The position numbers and the translations under genes were made by a program. A stretch of DNA of 64,000 nucleotides from Prochlorococcus sp. AG-355-J09 (GTDB lineage Bacteria; Cyanobacteriota; Cyanobacteriia; PCC-6307; Cyanobiaceae), in NCBI GenBank assembly GCA_003278735.1, contig QCDO01000002.1, forward strand, positions 61,736 through 125,735, given 5' to 3'. Of this stretch, positions 10,111-19,406 are shown piece by piece. Every line of letters starts with the position of its first letter. Positions within the stretch are counted from its first letter, which is position 1. The notes below the pieces were generated by a model. The model saw only the letters and a list, made by a program, of their open reading frames with translations. It made no database searches and was not told the DNA's origin.

Positions 10111-11202
10111 TTATATTATTTCAGCTGAAGCTGTGGATATCTCTTCGTTCTCGTCAGTTTGTTCAAATAACATTTGTTTATATTTAGCAGCCATTTCTTC
10201 AGCTTTACTAAAAACTTTTTGAGGGTCAGTTAGCATATCTCCTGGTTCAGGTTCAAGTGCTTTAGTAGATAATGAAATTCGTCCTCTTTCTGAATCAAGG
10301 TCAATTATCATCACTTTCATTTGGTCATTCACATTTAAAACATTATGAGGAGTCTCAATATGTTCATGACTAATCTCAGAAATGTGCAATAGACCACTAA
10401 CTCCACCAATATCAATAAACGCTCCATAAGGTTTAATACCTTTTACAGAACCAACAACAACTTCGCCTACCTCAAGTCGGTTCATTTTCTTCTCAACTAA
10501 AGCTCTTCTATGACTTAGTACTAATCTATTTCTCTCTTCATCAACTTCAAGAAATTTTAAAGGTAAATATTCACCTTCTAAGTCATCTTTGAGTTTTCGA
10601 GCACTTATATGAGAGCCTGGGATAAAACCTCTCAAGCCTTCTACCCTGACGAGAGCCCCTCCTCTGTTTGTTGCAAAAACTTCAGAATATATAGTCGCAT
10701 CCTCTTTTTGAAGTTGTCTAACCCTTTCCCATGCTCTTTGATATTCAATTCTTCGAATGGAGAGAGCTAATTGGCCATCTTCATTTTCTTCGCTCATTAT
10801 GAAAAATTCTCTACTTTCTGAAGGTTGTAAAACATCATTAAGTCCTTCAACTCTATTTATTGAAACCTCCTGAACGGGCATGAAAGCAGCTGTTTTTGCC
10901 CCAATATCTATCATGGCCCCTTTTGGCTCTAGAGCAAAAACGGTACCTTTAACTAAATCGCCAGGCTTAAAGTTATAGTCATACTTACCCAAAAGTGATG
11001 CAAATTCTTCTTGTGTGAATCCTGCGTTGTCAAAATCAGTATTTCCTCTGCTAGAGGAAGAGTCTGCTGAAGGTATATCGCTCTTCTCGAATGATAAATC
11101 TTCCTCATTTTGAGAGTTTGAATCATCATCTAACTCAGTCGAATTTTTTATTTCTTGATCCTCAGAAAGTTCTTTAATGGTTTGGGAAGAATTTTCGTTC
11201 AT
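10111..11202 (-). CDS. rpsA: 30S ribosomal protein S1 (three S1 domains)
   Basis: A 363-residue S1 with an acidic, Ser/Asp-rich N-terminal tail (first 65 residues) and three OB-fold S1 repeats starting near residues 79 (PGDLVKGTVFALEPKGAMID), 166 and 243 (VGEVVVGSVKGIKPYGAFID). Cyanobacterial S1 is typically this short three-domain form, unlike the six-domain E. coli protein. It brings mRNA to the ribosome, important where Shine-Dalgarno sites are weak as in this window. Confidence 0.95.
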   Translation of the reverse strand: MNENSSQTIKELSEDQEIKNSTELDDDSNSQNEEDLSFEKSDIPSADSSSSRGNTDFDNAGFTQEEFASLLGKYDYNFKPGDLVKGTVFALEPKGAMIDIGAKTAAFMPVQEVSINRVEGLNDVLQPSESREFFIMSEENEDGQLALSIRRIEYQRAWERVRQLQKEDATIYSEVFATNRGGALVRVEGLRGFIPGSHISARKLKDDLEGEYLPLKFLEVDEERNRLVLSHRRALVEKKMNRLEVGEVVVGSVKGIKPYGAFIDIGGVSGLLHISEISHEHIETPHNVLNVNDQMKVMIIDLDSERGRISLSTKALEPEPGDMLTDPQKVFSKAEEMAAKYKQMLFEQTDENEEISTASAEII

Positions 11203-11310
11203 TTGTTGTATCGCAGACTACCTAAGGTAGTTAGAAAGGAATGCTACTAGCCTGCAAACCAATAGCAAAAACATTTGTGTTATGTATTCTACACTTTAGG
11301 ATGCTTAATT

Positions 11311-11790
11311 TTATAAAATTGAAGCTAATTGATTTTTTGAACTTCCTTTTAGAGATTCAAGAGTAGAAATAAAATCTTTTACCCCATTAAATTTTCTGTA
11401 AACTGAGGCGTATCTTATATAGGCGACTTCGTTTTCTTTCCTAAGATTTTTAAGTATTAATTCTCCGATTTGTGAAGATTTAATATCTTTATTAGAGTCT
11501 TGAACGATTTGTGATTCAATTCCATCTACGAAATTAATAATTGCTTCACTGCTGAAGTTTGTCTTTTCGCATGCCCTTGATATGCCAGTAAATAATTTTT
11601 GTTTATCAAATAATTCTCTGCCACCGTCTTTCTTTATAACTGAAACTGGCATTGTTTCCACTCTTTCATAAGTTGTGAATCTAAAGCTGCAATTTAAGCA
11701 CTCCCTTCTTCTTCGAACACTTTTACCACTATCAGCAGATCTTGATTCCAAAACTCTGCTATCTGTGTTTTGACAGGTTGGACACTGCAT
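11311..11790 (-). CDS. nrdR: Transcriptional repressor NrdR
   Basis: A 159-residue regulator of ribonucleotide reductase genes. It has the N-terminal zinc ribbon (MQCPTCQ... [17 protein letters not shown]) and an ATP-cone domain from about residue 49 ([20 protein letters not shown]). Length and both domains match the family. Confidence 0.96.
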   Translation of the reverse strand: MQCPTCQNTDSRVLESRSADSGKSVRRRRECLNCSFRFTTYERVETMPVSVIKKDGGRELFDKQKLFTGISRACEKTNFSSEAIINFVDGIESQIVQDSNKDIKSSQIGELILKNLRKENEVAYIRYASVYRKFNGVKDFISTLESLKGSSKNQLASIL

Positions 11791-11850
11791 GTGGTGAAAA
11801 AGTGTACTTCAACCCTAATAGTAGGGTAATTTTTTAATAATGAAAAGTAA

Positions 11851-11880
11851 AAAAAGACCTCTAGTTAAAGAGGTTTTTTT
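11851..11880 (-). terminator. Intrinsic terminator of the psbB-psbT transcript
   Basis: Six bases after the psbT stop on the minus strand, AAACCTC pairs with GAGGTCTT across an 8-base loop and is followed by a run of T. Its A-rich 5' flank means it could also act on the opposite strand. Confidence 0.8.
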
Positions 11881-11886
11881 CTTAGT

Positions 11887-11985
11887 TCATTTTCTATCAA
11901 ATTTAGGTGGGTCTCTAAAGGCGACAGCAAAGAATAAGGTTACAACTGCGAGAGTTAGAATAAGAACGTAAGCGAAAGCTTCCAT
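11887..11985 (-). CDS. psbT: Photosystem II reaction centre protein T
   Basis: A 32-residue single-helix PSII subunit: [20 protein letters not shown] followed by a short stromal tail RDPPKFDRK. Sequence and size are typical of PsbT, which sits at the PSII dimer interface. It lies 23 bases downstream of psbB on the same strand and shares its transcript. Confidence 0.95.
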   Translation of the reverse strand: MEAFAYVLILTLAVVTLFFAVAFRDPPKFDRK

Positions 11986-12008
11986 AAGATTAATTAATAA
12001 AGTTTAGT

Positions 12009-13532
12009 TTAAACCCTTCCAGGGATTCTTCTTGTGGTTTCGTCTCCAAGCTTCTTGAATAAACCAAATTCAACTTGGTCTCCAATCTCAGCATCAATAC
12101 CAGCAAAGGAATTTCTGTAAAGAGTTCTTGAAGCGTGCCACCAGTGCCCAAACAAGAATAGCAATCCGAAACATAAATGTGCATATGTAAACCATGCTCT
12201 TGGAGAGCTTCGAAATACACCGTCAGATTTATATGTCTCTCTGTCAAACTTGAATGCTTCTCCAAGTTGAGCCTTTCTAGCTAATCTTTTCACTACTGCA
12301 GGATCTGTAAATGTTTGTCCATCTAGGTCTCCTCCATAGATAGTTGCAGTAATGCCAGTTTGCTCAAATGAGTACTTTGCTTCAGCTCTTCTAAATGGGA
12401 TATCTGCCCTTACATTACCTTCTTTGTCTTCAAGAATGACAGGGAAGTTTTCAAAGAAATTAGGAATTCTTCTAACTTCTAATTCGTTACCTTCCTTATC
12501 TTGAAAAGCAATGTGACCTTGCCAACCAGTTGGTAAACCATCACCATTAACAAGAGCTCCAACTCTGAATAGTCCCCCTTTAGCTGGACTATTTCCTACA
12601 TAATCGTAGAATGCTAATTTTTCTGGAATCGATGCATAGGCCTCTGATTTAGTTGCACCTTCATCAATAGCAGCTTGTACTCTTCTGTTAATTTCAGTTT
12701 TGAAATAGCCTGAATCCCATTGATATCTAGTAGGACCAAAAAGCTCTATTGGAGTAGTTGCTGAACCGTACCACATCGTACCGGAAACAACGAAAGAAAC
12801 AAAAAGTACAGCAGCTAAAGCACTGGCAAGAACTCCTTCGAGACTTCCAAGTTTTAATGCTCTGTAAAGTCTTTCTCCAGGCCTGTTGGTAATGTGAAAA
12901 ATACCTCCAATAATACCCATAAGTCCTGCTGCAATATGATTAGCTACAATACCTCCTGGATTAAAAGGATTAAATCCTTCAACTCCCCAGGAAGGTGCTA
13001 CAGGTTCTACATGTCCACTTAAACCATAGGGATCAGAAACCCAAATCCCCACGTTTGCGCAATGAAAAGCTCCAAAACCAAAACATGTAAGTCCTGCTAG
13101 AAGAAGGTGGATTCCAAAAATTCTTGGTAAATCAAGAGCAGGCTCACCAGTTCTTGAATCTTCCCATAAATCAAGATCCCAATATGTCCAGTGCCAAATA
13201 GATGCCAACATCAATAGGCCACTAAATACTATGTGTGCTGCCGCAACCCCTTCGAAACTCCAGAATCCAGGATCAACTCCAGTAGCACCCGTAATATCCC
13301 ATCCATTCCAACTACTTGTGATACCTAGTCTTGCCATGAAAGGCATAACGTACATCCCCTGTCTCCACATTGGATTGAGAACAGCATCAGAAGGATCAAA
13401 AATGGCTAATTCGTAAAGAGCCATTGAACCGGCCCAGCCGGCTAATAATGCAGTATGCATAAGATGCACAGCAAGTAGTCGACCTGGGTCATTAATAACT
13501 ACTGTGTGAACTCGATACCAAGGCAATCCCAT
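12009..13532 (-). CDS. psbB: Photosystem II CP47 chlorophyll-binding protein
   Basis: A 507-residue inner antenna protein of PSII with six transmembrane helices. It starts [20 protein letters not shown], the hallmark CP47 N terminus, with paired chlorophyll-ligating His in the helices ([37 protein letters not shown]) and a large lumenal loop between helices five and six. The length matches the family. It is transcribed with psbT, away from a ferredoxin gene. Confidence 0.97.
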   Translation of the reverse strand: MGLPWYRVHTVVINDPGRLLAVHLMHTALLAGWAGSMALYELAIFDPSDAVLNPMWRQGMYVMPFMARLGITSSWNGWDITGATGVDPGFWSFEGVAAAHIVFSGLLMLASIWHWTYWDLDLWEDSRTGEPALDLPRIFGIHLLLAGLTCFGFGAFHCANVGIWVSDPYGLSGHVEPVAPSWGVEGFNPFNPGGIVANHIAAGLMGIIGGIFHITNRPGERLYRALKLGSLEGVLASALAAVLFVSFVVSGTMWYGSATTPIELFGPTRYQWDSGYFKTEINRRVQAAIDEGATKSEAYASIPEKLAFYDYVGNSPAKGGLFRVGALVNGDGLPTGWQGHIAFQDKEGNELEVRRIPNFFENFPVILEDKEGNVRADIPFRRAEAKYSFEQTGITATIYGGDLDGQTFTDPAVVKRLARKAQLGEAFKFDRETYKSDGVFRSSPRAWFTYAHLCFGLLFLFGHWWHASRTLYRNSFAGIDAEIGDQVEFGLFKKLGDETTRRIPGRV

Positions 13533-13754
13533 CGGTTAATTTCTAGTAACTATGCTGCATGAACAGCTAAACATCACGATAGTAAGGGTTTTTTAGTCTT
13601 TGAGGGATTTTTGTAAATAAATTTATTTTCTTGCAAAAATTGGGCAAATCCATTAGCAGAACAAAGTTTACAAGAAATTTTTAGCTAAAAACTGTTAATA
13701 TTTTGGTCACAATTCTCAAAGTAAAACGCCAAAATAAGAAAAATAACTAAAAAA

Positions 13755-14117
13755 ATGGCAACAATCAGATTTATTCGTGAGGACTTGGAGGTTCAATGTA
13801 ATCCTGGTGAAAATTTAAGAGAACTCGTAATGAAAGAGAATTTACAGCTTTATGGACTAAAAGGTATTTTGGGAAATTGTGGAGGCGCTGGACAATGCAG
13901 TACTTGCTTTATTTCAGTTGAAGGTGGAAACAAAAATTCTTTAAGCCCTCTTACATCCGTTGAAGAAGATAAACTTAAAAATAGACCAGAAAATTGGCGA
14001 CTAGCATGCCAAACTTTGATAAAGTCATCTGCAGTAATCTTAACAAAACCACAATCCCCTCCCTCAAATTTGGAAGAACTAAAAAAAATTAGTGAAAATA
14101 AAAAATTAACACGCTAA
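13755..14117 (+). CDS. 2Fe-2S ferredoxin (adrenodoxin/plant-like)
   Basis: A 120-residue soluble electron carrier. The cluster ligands are visible in GNCGGAGQCSTC (about residue 40) and the fourth Cys in RLACQT (about 84). The C-terminal extension is longer than in photosynthetic PetF, and the Cys spacing is that of the cyanobacterial accessory ferredoxin found beside psbB in picocyanobacteria. The partner is unknown. Confidence 0.85.
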   Translation: MATIRFIREDLEVQCNPGENLRELVMKENLQLYGLKGILGNCGGAGQCSTCFISVEGGNKNSLSPLTSVEEDKLKNRPENWRLACQTLIKSSAVILTKPQSPPSNLEELKKISENKKLTR

Positions 14118-14222
14118 ATTGTTTAAGACTGTTAATCAGTTTATAAAATTTGTTTATTTTTCCACTTTGTTTCAATATATATGTCTATAGTCTAAGTACC
14201 TAATTATGTAACTACTAACTAA

Positions 14223-14375
14223 ATGGAAACAACTAACTTTGGATTCGTAGCTAGTCTTTTATTTGTAGGGGTGCCAACAATTTTCCTCATTGGTTTATTT
14301 ATTTCTACTCAAGATGGAGAAAAATCAAGCTTCTACTCTGACTCTAGTAAAGGTAGACTTGGCCCAAAACGCTGA
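14223..14375 (+). CDS. psbM: Photosystem II reaction centre protein M
   Basis: A 50-residue single-helix protein: METTNFGFVASLLFVGVPTI then FLIGLFISTQ and a polar tail ending GRLGPKR. The core matches PsbM; Prochlorococcus versions carry a longer C-terminal tail than the usual 34-36 residues. It sits 11 bases before prmC. Confidence 0.93.
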   Translation: METTNFGFVASLLFVGVPTIFLIGLFISTQDGEKSSFYSDSSKGRLGPKR

Positions 14376-14386
14376 TGCTTTAATAA

Positions 14387-15256
14387 ATGCTTTGCATTTC
14401 TGTAGAGAAATTTTTATTGTGGAAAAAAAAGCAACTTTCAAAAGGTGGTGATCAACAATCTTTTCAAGTTTTACTTGATTGTGTAGGCGATATTTCGACT
14501 AAGGATTTAAACTTGAAAATTTTAAATCCCAAGGGAAACTTACATTTAAAAAAAAACTTAGAATTTTTAGAGTCTGTTTGGGATGATCATTTAATAAGAT
14601 CTTGCCCGATTCAATACCTTTGCGGAATTACATATTGGAGAGACTTAAAATTAAAAGTTACAAATAAAGTACTTATTCCCAGACCAGAGACAGAGCTCAT
14701 AGTAGATATTGTCTTCAATTTATTTAGAAGGAACTCAGAGAAATTATTTTTTGCTGAATTAGGAACTGGATCAGGCGCTATAAGTATTGCGTTGGCATTG
14801 GCTTATCCATTTAGCGAAGGAGTGGCAACTGATATAGATAAAGACGCATTAGAAATAGCTACTAAAAATTATATAAATTCTTCTAAACAATCAAATCTGA
14901 AATTTTATAGTGGAAATTGGTGGTCACCTCTTGAAAATTTTAAAGGAAAATTAGACCTTGCTATTTCAAACCCTCCATATATCCCTAAAGATACTTATGA
15001 AAAACTACCCAAAGAAGTTAAAAATTTCGAACCTAAAGTTGCTTTATTAGGCGGCGAAGATGGTTTAAAACATATTAGGGAAATAATACAAAAAGCACCA
15101 ATATTTTTAAAAGAGAAGGGCTGGCTAATTTTAGAGAATCATTTTGATCAAGGCGAAAAAGTAAAACAACTTTTTATTAAAAATAAATTTACATCAATAG
15201 AAATTGTGAAAGATCTTTCAGGTATTGGTAGGTTTACTATTGGAAGATATAAATAA
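14387..15256 (+). CDS. prmC: Peptide chain release factor N5-glutamine methyltransferase
   Basis: A 289-residue SAM-dependent enzyme that methylates the GGQ glutamine of release factors. Seen: family block PIQYLCGITYWRDL (about residue 76), PRPETELIV, SAM-binding FAELGTGSGAISIAL (about 125) and the catalytic NPPYIP (about 198). Length is normal. It precedes sua5 by 23 bases on the same strand. Confidence 0.93.
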   Translation: MLCISVEKFLLWKKKQLSKGGDQQSFQVLLDCVGDISTKDLNLKILNPKGNLHLKKNLEFLESVWDDHLIRSCPIQYLCGITYWRDLKLKVTNKVLIPRPETELIVDIVFNLFRRNSEKLFFAELGTGSGAISIALALAYPFSEGVATDIDKDALEIATKNYINSSKQSNLKFYSGNWWSPLENFKGKLDLAISNPPYIPKDTYEKLPKEVKNFEPKVALLGGEDGLKHIREIIQKAPIFLKEKGWLILENHFDQGEKVKQLFIKNKFTSIEIVKDLSGIGRFTIGRYK

Positions 15257-15279
15257 ATTATTACATTTTCATAATCTAA

Positions 15280-15864
15280 ATGAATCTAGTAGATTGCAAA
15301 TCCGCTTTGAAGACGCTTAAAAGTGGTTTACCTATAATCTTCCCAACTGATACATTACCTGCAATTGGATGTTTGCCAAAATTTTCAAATGTTATTTATA
15401 AGTTTAAAAAAAGAGATAGAAATAAACCCTTAATTCTTATGGGATCAGAACATAAACAATTAATTGATTATGTTCACGAATCAGCTAAAGAAGATTACGA
15501 AAATATAGCTTCAAAATATTGGCCTGGAGCTCTGACAATGGTTATTCCTGCTTCAGAAAAGCAGACTAAAATCCTCACAAGCAATGATCTTACTCTTGGG
15601 TTGAGGACTCCAAATTCTTATATGGCTCAATCTCTCATGAAAGAAACAGGCCCATTATTAACTTCAAGTGCAAATATTTCAGGTTTTAAAGGATCAACTA
15701 CAGTTGAAGGGATAGCTCTAGACTTCCCTTCTGTAAAAATTTTGGGCCCTATCCCTTGGGGAAAAAGAAGTGGGAAAGCAAGTACTATTATATTTTGGAA
15801 GAAAAGTGGAGATTGGAAACTAATAAGAGAAGGAGAAGTATTAGTTAGGGAATTGTATTTATGA
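15280..15864 (+). CDS. L-threonylcarbamoyladenylate synthase, Sua5/YciO/YrdC family
   Basis: A 194-residue protein making the first intermediate of tRNA t6A37. Motifs: PTDTLPAIGC (about residue 21), KKRDRNKPL (about 43), WPGALTMVIP (about 81), LGLRTPNS and LLTSSANISG (about 126). The single-domain length is that of YrdC/TsaC. Its stop overlaps the start of the next small gene (ATGA). Confidence 0.92.
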   Translation: MNLVDCKSALKTLKSGLPIIFPTDTLPAIGCLPKFSNVIYKFKKRDRNKPLILMGSEHKQLIDYVHESAKEDYENIASKYWPGALTMVIPASEKQTKILTSNDLTLGLRTPNSYMAQSLMKETGPLLTSSANISGFKGSTTVEGIALDFPSVKILGPIPWGKRSGKASTIIFWKKSGDWKLIREGEVLVRELYL

Positions 15865-16028
15865 TTTTATTATTATTTTTTGTTTTATTAATTCAATTTT
15901 TTACTTATTGGGTATTTGAACCCCTTGGATCTCTTTTAGAGTATGTTCTCGAAATAAGATTGTTTCCTTTAATTGCTCTGATAGTCTTAGTCTCTTTGTT
16001 TTCAGCAAAGACTATTGAACAGAATTAA
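15861..16028 (+). CDS. Small membrane protein (55 aa)
   Basis: Two hydrophobic stretches, residues about 2-18 and 33-49, around a short polar turn (EPLGSLLEYVLEIR). It starts in a 4-base ATGA overlap with sua5, a strong sign of coupled translation and that it is real. Function unknown. Confidence 0.7.
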   Translation: MILLLFFVLLIQFFTYWVFEPLGSLLEYVLEIRLFPLIALIVLVSLFSAKTIEQN

Positions 16029-16039
16029 ATAAATCAAAA

Positions 16040-16111
16040 TGCCGGCTAACAGATTTGAACTGATGACCTTCGCTTTACAAAAGCGCTGCTCTACCGCTGA
16101 GCTAAGCCGGC
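16040..16111 (-). tRNA. trnT: tRNA-Thr (TGT)
   Basis: A 72-nt cloverleaf with acceptor GCCGGCT/AGCCGGC, D-arm GCTCAGCGGTAGAGC, anticodon loop TTTGTAA with TGT, T-loop GTTCAAATC and discriminator A. CCA is not encoded. Confidence 0.97.
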
Positions 16112-16175
16112 AATCTTTTTATCTTACAATTAGGTAGGGTCAAATATCGGTATTTCTTAGCTTTTTTTTAATTTA

Positions 16176-16520
16176 TTATTTTTTGATATCTTTATTAGCT
16201 TTATCAGATTTATCAGATTTATCAGTTTTTTTAAATTTTATTTCTCCTGAAATAGTTCTTTTGATTGGTAAATTGGCAACTAAAGCAGTCATTCTATCTT
16301 CAGTCTCTAAACTTACTGCCACCTCATCAAAATCAATTTCAACATATTTAGCAACAACATCAAGGATCTCTTTCCTCATTTTATCTAAAAGATCAGTTGT
16401 TAAGGAACTCATATCAACTCTGTCATGAGCAAGTACAAGTTGTAATCTTTCTCTAGCTGTATTTGCACTAGACGTTTCTCTGCCAAGTAATTTATTTATA
16501 AGATCTCTGAGAGTCATCAT
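16176..16520 (-). CDS. minE: Cell division topological specificity factor MinE
   Basis: A 114-residue MinE; it drives MinD off the membrane so that Min oscillates and the Z ring forms mid-cell. Seen: N-terminal amphipathic [13 protein letters not shown], then [17 protein letters not shown] contacting MinD, then the dimerisation half [17 protein letters not shown]. The last 15 residues are a low-complexity [15 protein letters not shown] tail encoded by a 9-base tandem repeat. It follows minD by one base. Confidence 0.95.
   Translation of the reverse strand: MMTLRDLINKLLGRETSSANTARERLQLVLAHDRVDMSSLTTDLLDKMRKEILDVVAKYVEIDFDEVAVSLETEDRMTALVANLPIKRTISGEIKFKKTDKSDKSDKANKDIKK
16198..16226. repeat. 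9-bp tandem repeat in the minE tail
   Basis: Three near-perfect copies of TTATCAGAT encode the repeated Lys-Ser-Asp part of the MinE C terminus. Such copies change number easily by slippage. Confidence 0.75.
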
Positions 16521-16521
16521 T

Positions 16522-17337
16522 TTAAAAAACCTTTGTTTGCATTAATCTCATGAATTTATCTTTAAGACTTTTGCCTTCTTTTTTTGGATCGATAATTGGC
16601 ACATCTTTATTTGTAAGTCTTTGAGAAACATTTAAATAACATTTTTTTGCAGGAGATCTACCATCTGAAAGTGTCAGTGGCTCTCCTCTATTTGTACTTA
16701 TTATTACCTGTTCATCTTCTAAAACAATACCTAATAAAGGCAAAGAAAGGATCCCTTGAACATCTTCGATAGATAACATTTCTTGACTAGCCATCATGTT
16801 AGGCCGAACTCTATTGATTACAAGTTGGATAGGCTTAATATCTAAAGTATTAAGGATACCTATTACTCTGTCAGCATCCCGCACCGCAGATAATTCTGGG
16901 TTAGTGACAACAATAGCTTCTTTACAGGCTTCAAGTGCATTTTTAAAGCCATCTTCTACACCAGCAGGACAGTCTACCAAGACAAAATCAAATTTCTCGC
17001 TAAGCAGTTCACTAATTTTTTTCATATCTTCTGGCTTCATCCAATCCAACATTCTAGGATCCCCAGCAGGTAGAAGAGCAAGGTTAGGTTCCTTTTTATG
17101 TCTAACCAATGCTTGGTCCAGTCGACAATTCTCGTCTAGGACATCTTGAGCCGTATAAATGATGCGATTTTCTAATCCTAGAAGAAGGTCTAAATTTCTT
17201 AAGCCAAAATCAGCATCTAATACAGCAGTTTTTGCCCCGCTATTAGCAAGAGCAATGCCTAGATTTGCAGTTAAGGTGGTTTTACCAACTCCTCCTTTGC
17301 CTGAACAAATTAATATTGTGCGAGTATTTTTTCCCAA
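16522..17337 (-). CDS. minD: Septum site-determining ATPase MinD
   Basis: A 271-residue ParA-family ATPase that recruits MinC to the membrane. Deviant Walker [17 protein letters not shown] starts at residue 12, switch I has [10 protein letters not shown], Walker B is [11 protein letters not shown] (about 117), and the C terminus carries the amphipathic membrane-targeting helix [16 protein letters not shown]. The length is typical. Confidence 0.97.
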   Translation of the reverse strand: MGKNTRTILICSGKGGVGKTTLTANLGIALANSGAKTAVLDADFGLRNLDLLLGLENRIIYTAQDVLDENCRLDQALVRHKKEPNLALLPAGDPRMLDWMKPEDMKKISELLSEKFDFVLVDCPAGVEDGFKNALEACKEAIVVTNPELSAVRDADRVIGILNTLDIKPIQLVINRVRPNMMASQEMLSIEDVQGILSLPLLGIVLEDEQVIISTNRGEPLTLSDGRSPAKKCYLNVSQRLTNKDVPIIDPKKEGKSLKDKFMRLMQTKVF

Positions 17338-17448
17338 TAAATTTTAAGTTTTACAAATAATAAAGCCACTTCCAGAAAGTTAAATATTTTAAAGATTAAG
17401 TAATTCTTAAATTTATCTAGTTTGAATTAATTTATTGCAAATTATTGA

Positions 17449-18111
17449 TTAATTTTTATTTTCGATTAAGTATGGTTTGATAATTATCGTTTGTTTATCT
17501 ATTACCGCAATTTCTGGATAACAATTTTTGGGCTTATCCTTTGGTCCAATAGCTATCACATCTGCAATTCTTAACTGTAAAGGGTTTAGATAAAGTGATG
17601 AGATATAAGCATTTTTATTTCCACTTTTCCCTGCGAATGCGATCCCTAATAATTTTCCCCAAACGTAAATATTTTTCCTAGCTGAAACTATTGCTCCTGG
17701 ATTAACGTCTCCAATAATGCATAGGTTACCATTTGAAGATATTCTTTCACCTGATCGCACTGTCCCTTCGTGAAGAATATCGTCTTTCTTTTTTGAATTG
17801 AATAATAGTAACTTATTTTTAATCTCTCGCTCTTTTATAAAAGTTGAATCTATTTTTAAAGACTTTCCACTTAATATTGTATTTCTATTATTTGAGTAAA
17901 TGCATAAGGAACAAATATTAATTTTGTCAAAATGATTTTTTAATATTGATAATTGATGAGAACTTATTGTTTCATTGATCGCGAAAATTTTTGCTTCTAA
18001 AGGTTCTTTGATAGAAGAAAATCTTTTAAAAGTTTCACGTATATTATCTAACTCTAACAAAGAAAAAATTTCCATAAATTTACTTTTATTGTTTTTTAAA
18101 ACGATTTCCAT
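17449..18111 (-). CDS. minC: Septum site-determining protein MinC
   Basis: A 220-residue FtsZ-assembly inhibitor. The C-terminal beta-helix domain is clear: GTVRSGERISSNGNLCIIGDVNPGA (key GTVRSG and GDVNPGA, about residues 117-141) then AGKSGNKNA. The N-terminal domain is divergent, as in picocyanobacteria. It heads the minC-minD-minE run. Confidence 0.92.
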   Translation of the reverse strand: MEIVLKNNKSKFMEIFSLLELDNIRETFKRFSSIKEPLEAKIFAINETISSHQLSILKNHFDKINICSLCIYSNNRNTILSGKSLKIDSTFIKEREIKNKLLLFNSKKKDDILHEGTVRSGERISSNGNLCIIGDVNPGAIVSARKNIYVWGKLLGIAFAGKSGNKNAYISSLYLNPLQLRIADVIAIGPKDKPKNCYPEIAVIDKQTIIIKPYLIENKN

Positions 18112-18128
18112 TTAATTAAATCTAGGAA

Positions 18129-19403
18129 TTATTTTTTTAATAATGAAATTTCATTTTTAACTTCATTTTTGATAATGTCTGGATAAATAATAAAAGAACT
18201 TTCCTCAGATCTCATTAAAGTTTTTATTAATGCAGAACTATTTTCTAATGCGCTTTGATAAGTGCCGTCCCATATTTTTAGTGCATTATTAGATTCAAAA
18301 CCTTTAAAAGACCTTTCTTTAATTCCGCAAAATATTTCCGAATCATAACTATTCTTCTCACATAATTTTGATGTAAATGCAAGGATTTTTAATCTATCCA
18401 CTTTACTTAAAAAACTTATGTCTGATGCCTTTAATAAATCTCTATCAATAAACATTTTGCATAGTGTAGAAAGTGGCTCAAAAGATTCATCTTTCCATCT
18501 AATCAAATGATAATAAAAGGCTACATCATCATTTTTTATAAAATCATCAAAATCAACCTTTGAAGGTGAAAAAATCCATTTATGTAGAGAATTATCTAAC
18601 CAAATATTCTTTTCATAATTATGTTTTATTGTATGTAATATTTTTTCCAAAATCCATGTTGATATTTCGTTTATCCTGTGATTGTAGATAGTTCTATACA
18701 TCAAGTTTCTAAGGACGAGGAAATGCTCAATAGCGATCACGCCTTTTGGTTTGATTCCTATGTTCCCATCAGGTGAAAAGGTAAGAGCTGAAATTATTCT
18801 CTCTAAATCTACTAAGCCATAATTAGTACCTGTATTGTGACTATCGCGTAAAAGATAATCGAGACGATCGCAATCTATCTCGCTACTTATCAATGTTTTT
18901 AGAGGGTTAGAAAATAGTTGTTTTGATTGAAATAATTCACCAATTTTTCTGGGTAATTCGTTGTCATACTTTTTGAGAATTGAATTTATTGGAGAATAAT
19001 TTGTAACTAAGTCTTCAGACCATTGTTCGTGATCATGCTTGAATATTGTTTCACTTGTATGGCTTAAAGGTCCATGACCTAAATCATGTAATAGAGCTGC
19101 TCCATAAAGAACAAATTTATTTTCACAAAATGAAGAATTAATTTCAATTAATCTATTATAAATTTTTCTAGCTATACAAAAAACACCAATTGAGTGAGTA
19201 AATCTACTTGATTCTGCACCATGAAAAAGTAATGATGCCGCTCCAAGTTGTTTTATTCTTCTTAGTCTTTGAAAAGCAACTGTATCAATTAATTCCATTA
19301 TCATTAATTCTTCTGGCTTTCCTGCATCAAATACTATTTCTTTATGAATTGGGTCATGAAAAATTCTTTTATTATTCATATTTTTAAGATTTTTTATTTT
19401 CAA
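18129..19403 (-). CDS. HD-superfamily phosphohydrolase (dNTPase/SAMHD1-like)
   Basis: A 424-residue HD-domain protein. It begins with the dNTPase-like FHDPIHKEIVFD; the metal site is formed by His in RFTHSIG (about residue 69), HDLGHGPLSH (about 108) and Asp in SEIDCDRLDYLLRD (about 178). Relatives hydrolyse dGTP or other nucleotides; the substrate here is not known. An ATG at codon 9 is an alternative start. It sits 3 bases after ctpA and 17 before minC, so it may be in one operon with both. Confidence 0.82.
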   Translation of the reverse strand: MKIKNLKNMNNKRIFHDPIHKEIVFDAGKPEELMIMELIDTVAFQRLRRIKQLGAASLLFHGAESSRFTHSIGVFCIARKIYNRLIEINSSFCENKFVLYGAALLHDLGHGPLSHTSETIFKHDHEQWSEDLVTNYSPINSILKKYDNELPRKIGELFQSKQLFSNPLKTLISSEIDCDRLDYLLRDSHNTGTNYGLVDLERIISALTFSPDGNIGIKPKGVIAIEHFLVLRNLMYRTIYNHRINEISTWILEKILHTIKHNYEKNIWLDNSLHKWIFSPSKVDFDDFIKNDDVAFYYHLIRWKDESFEPLSTLCKMFIDRDLLKASDISFLSKVDRLKILAFTSKLCEKNSYDSEIFCGIKERSFKGFESNNALKIWDGTYQSALENSSALIKTLMRSEESSFIIYPDIIKNEVKNEISLLKK

Positions 19404-19406
19404 TCT

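Noticed and set aside
11990..12265. Minus-strand frame overlapping the 3' part of psbB
   Set aside because: It is an out-of-frame shadow of psbB, whose conserved protein fully explains the DNA.
16183..16428. Plus-strand frames opposite minE and minD (also 16796-17149, 17159-17347)
   Set aside because: Antisense shadows of well conserved genes; composition is Ser/Leu-rich as expected for shadows.
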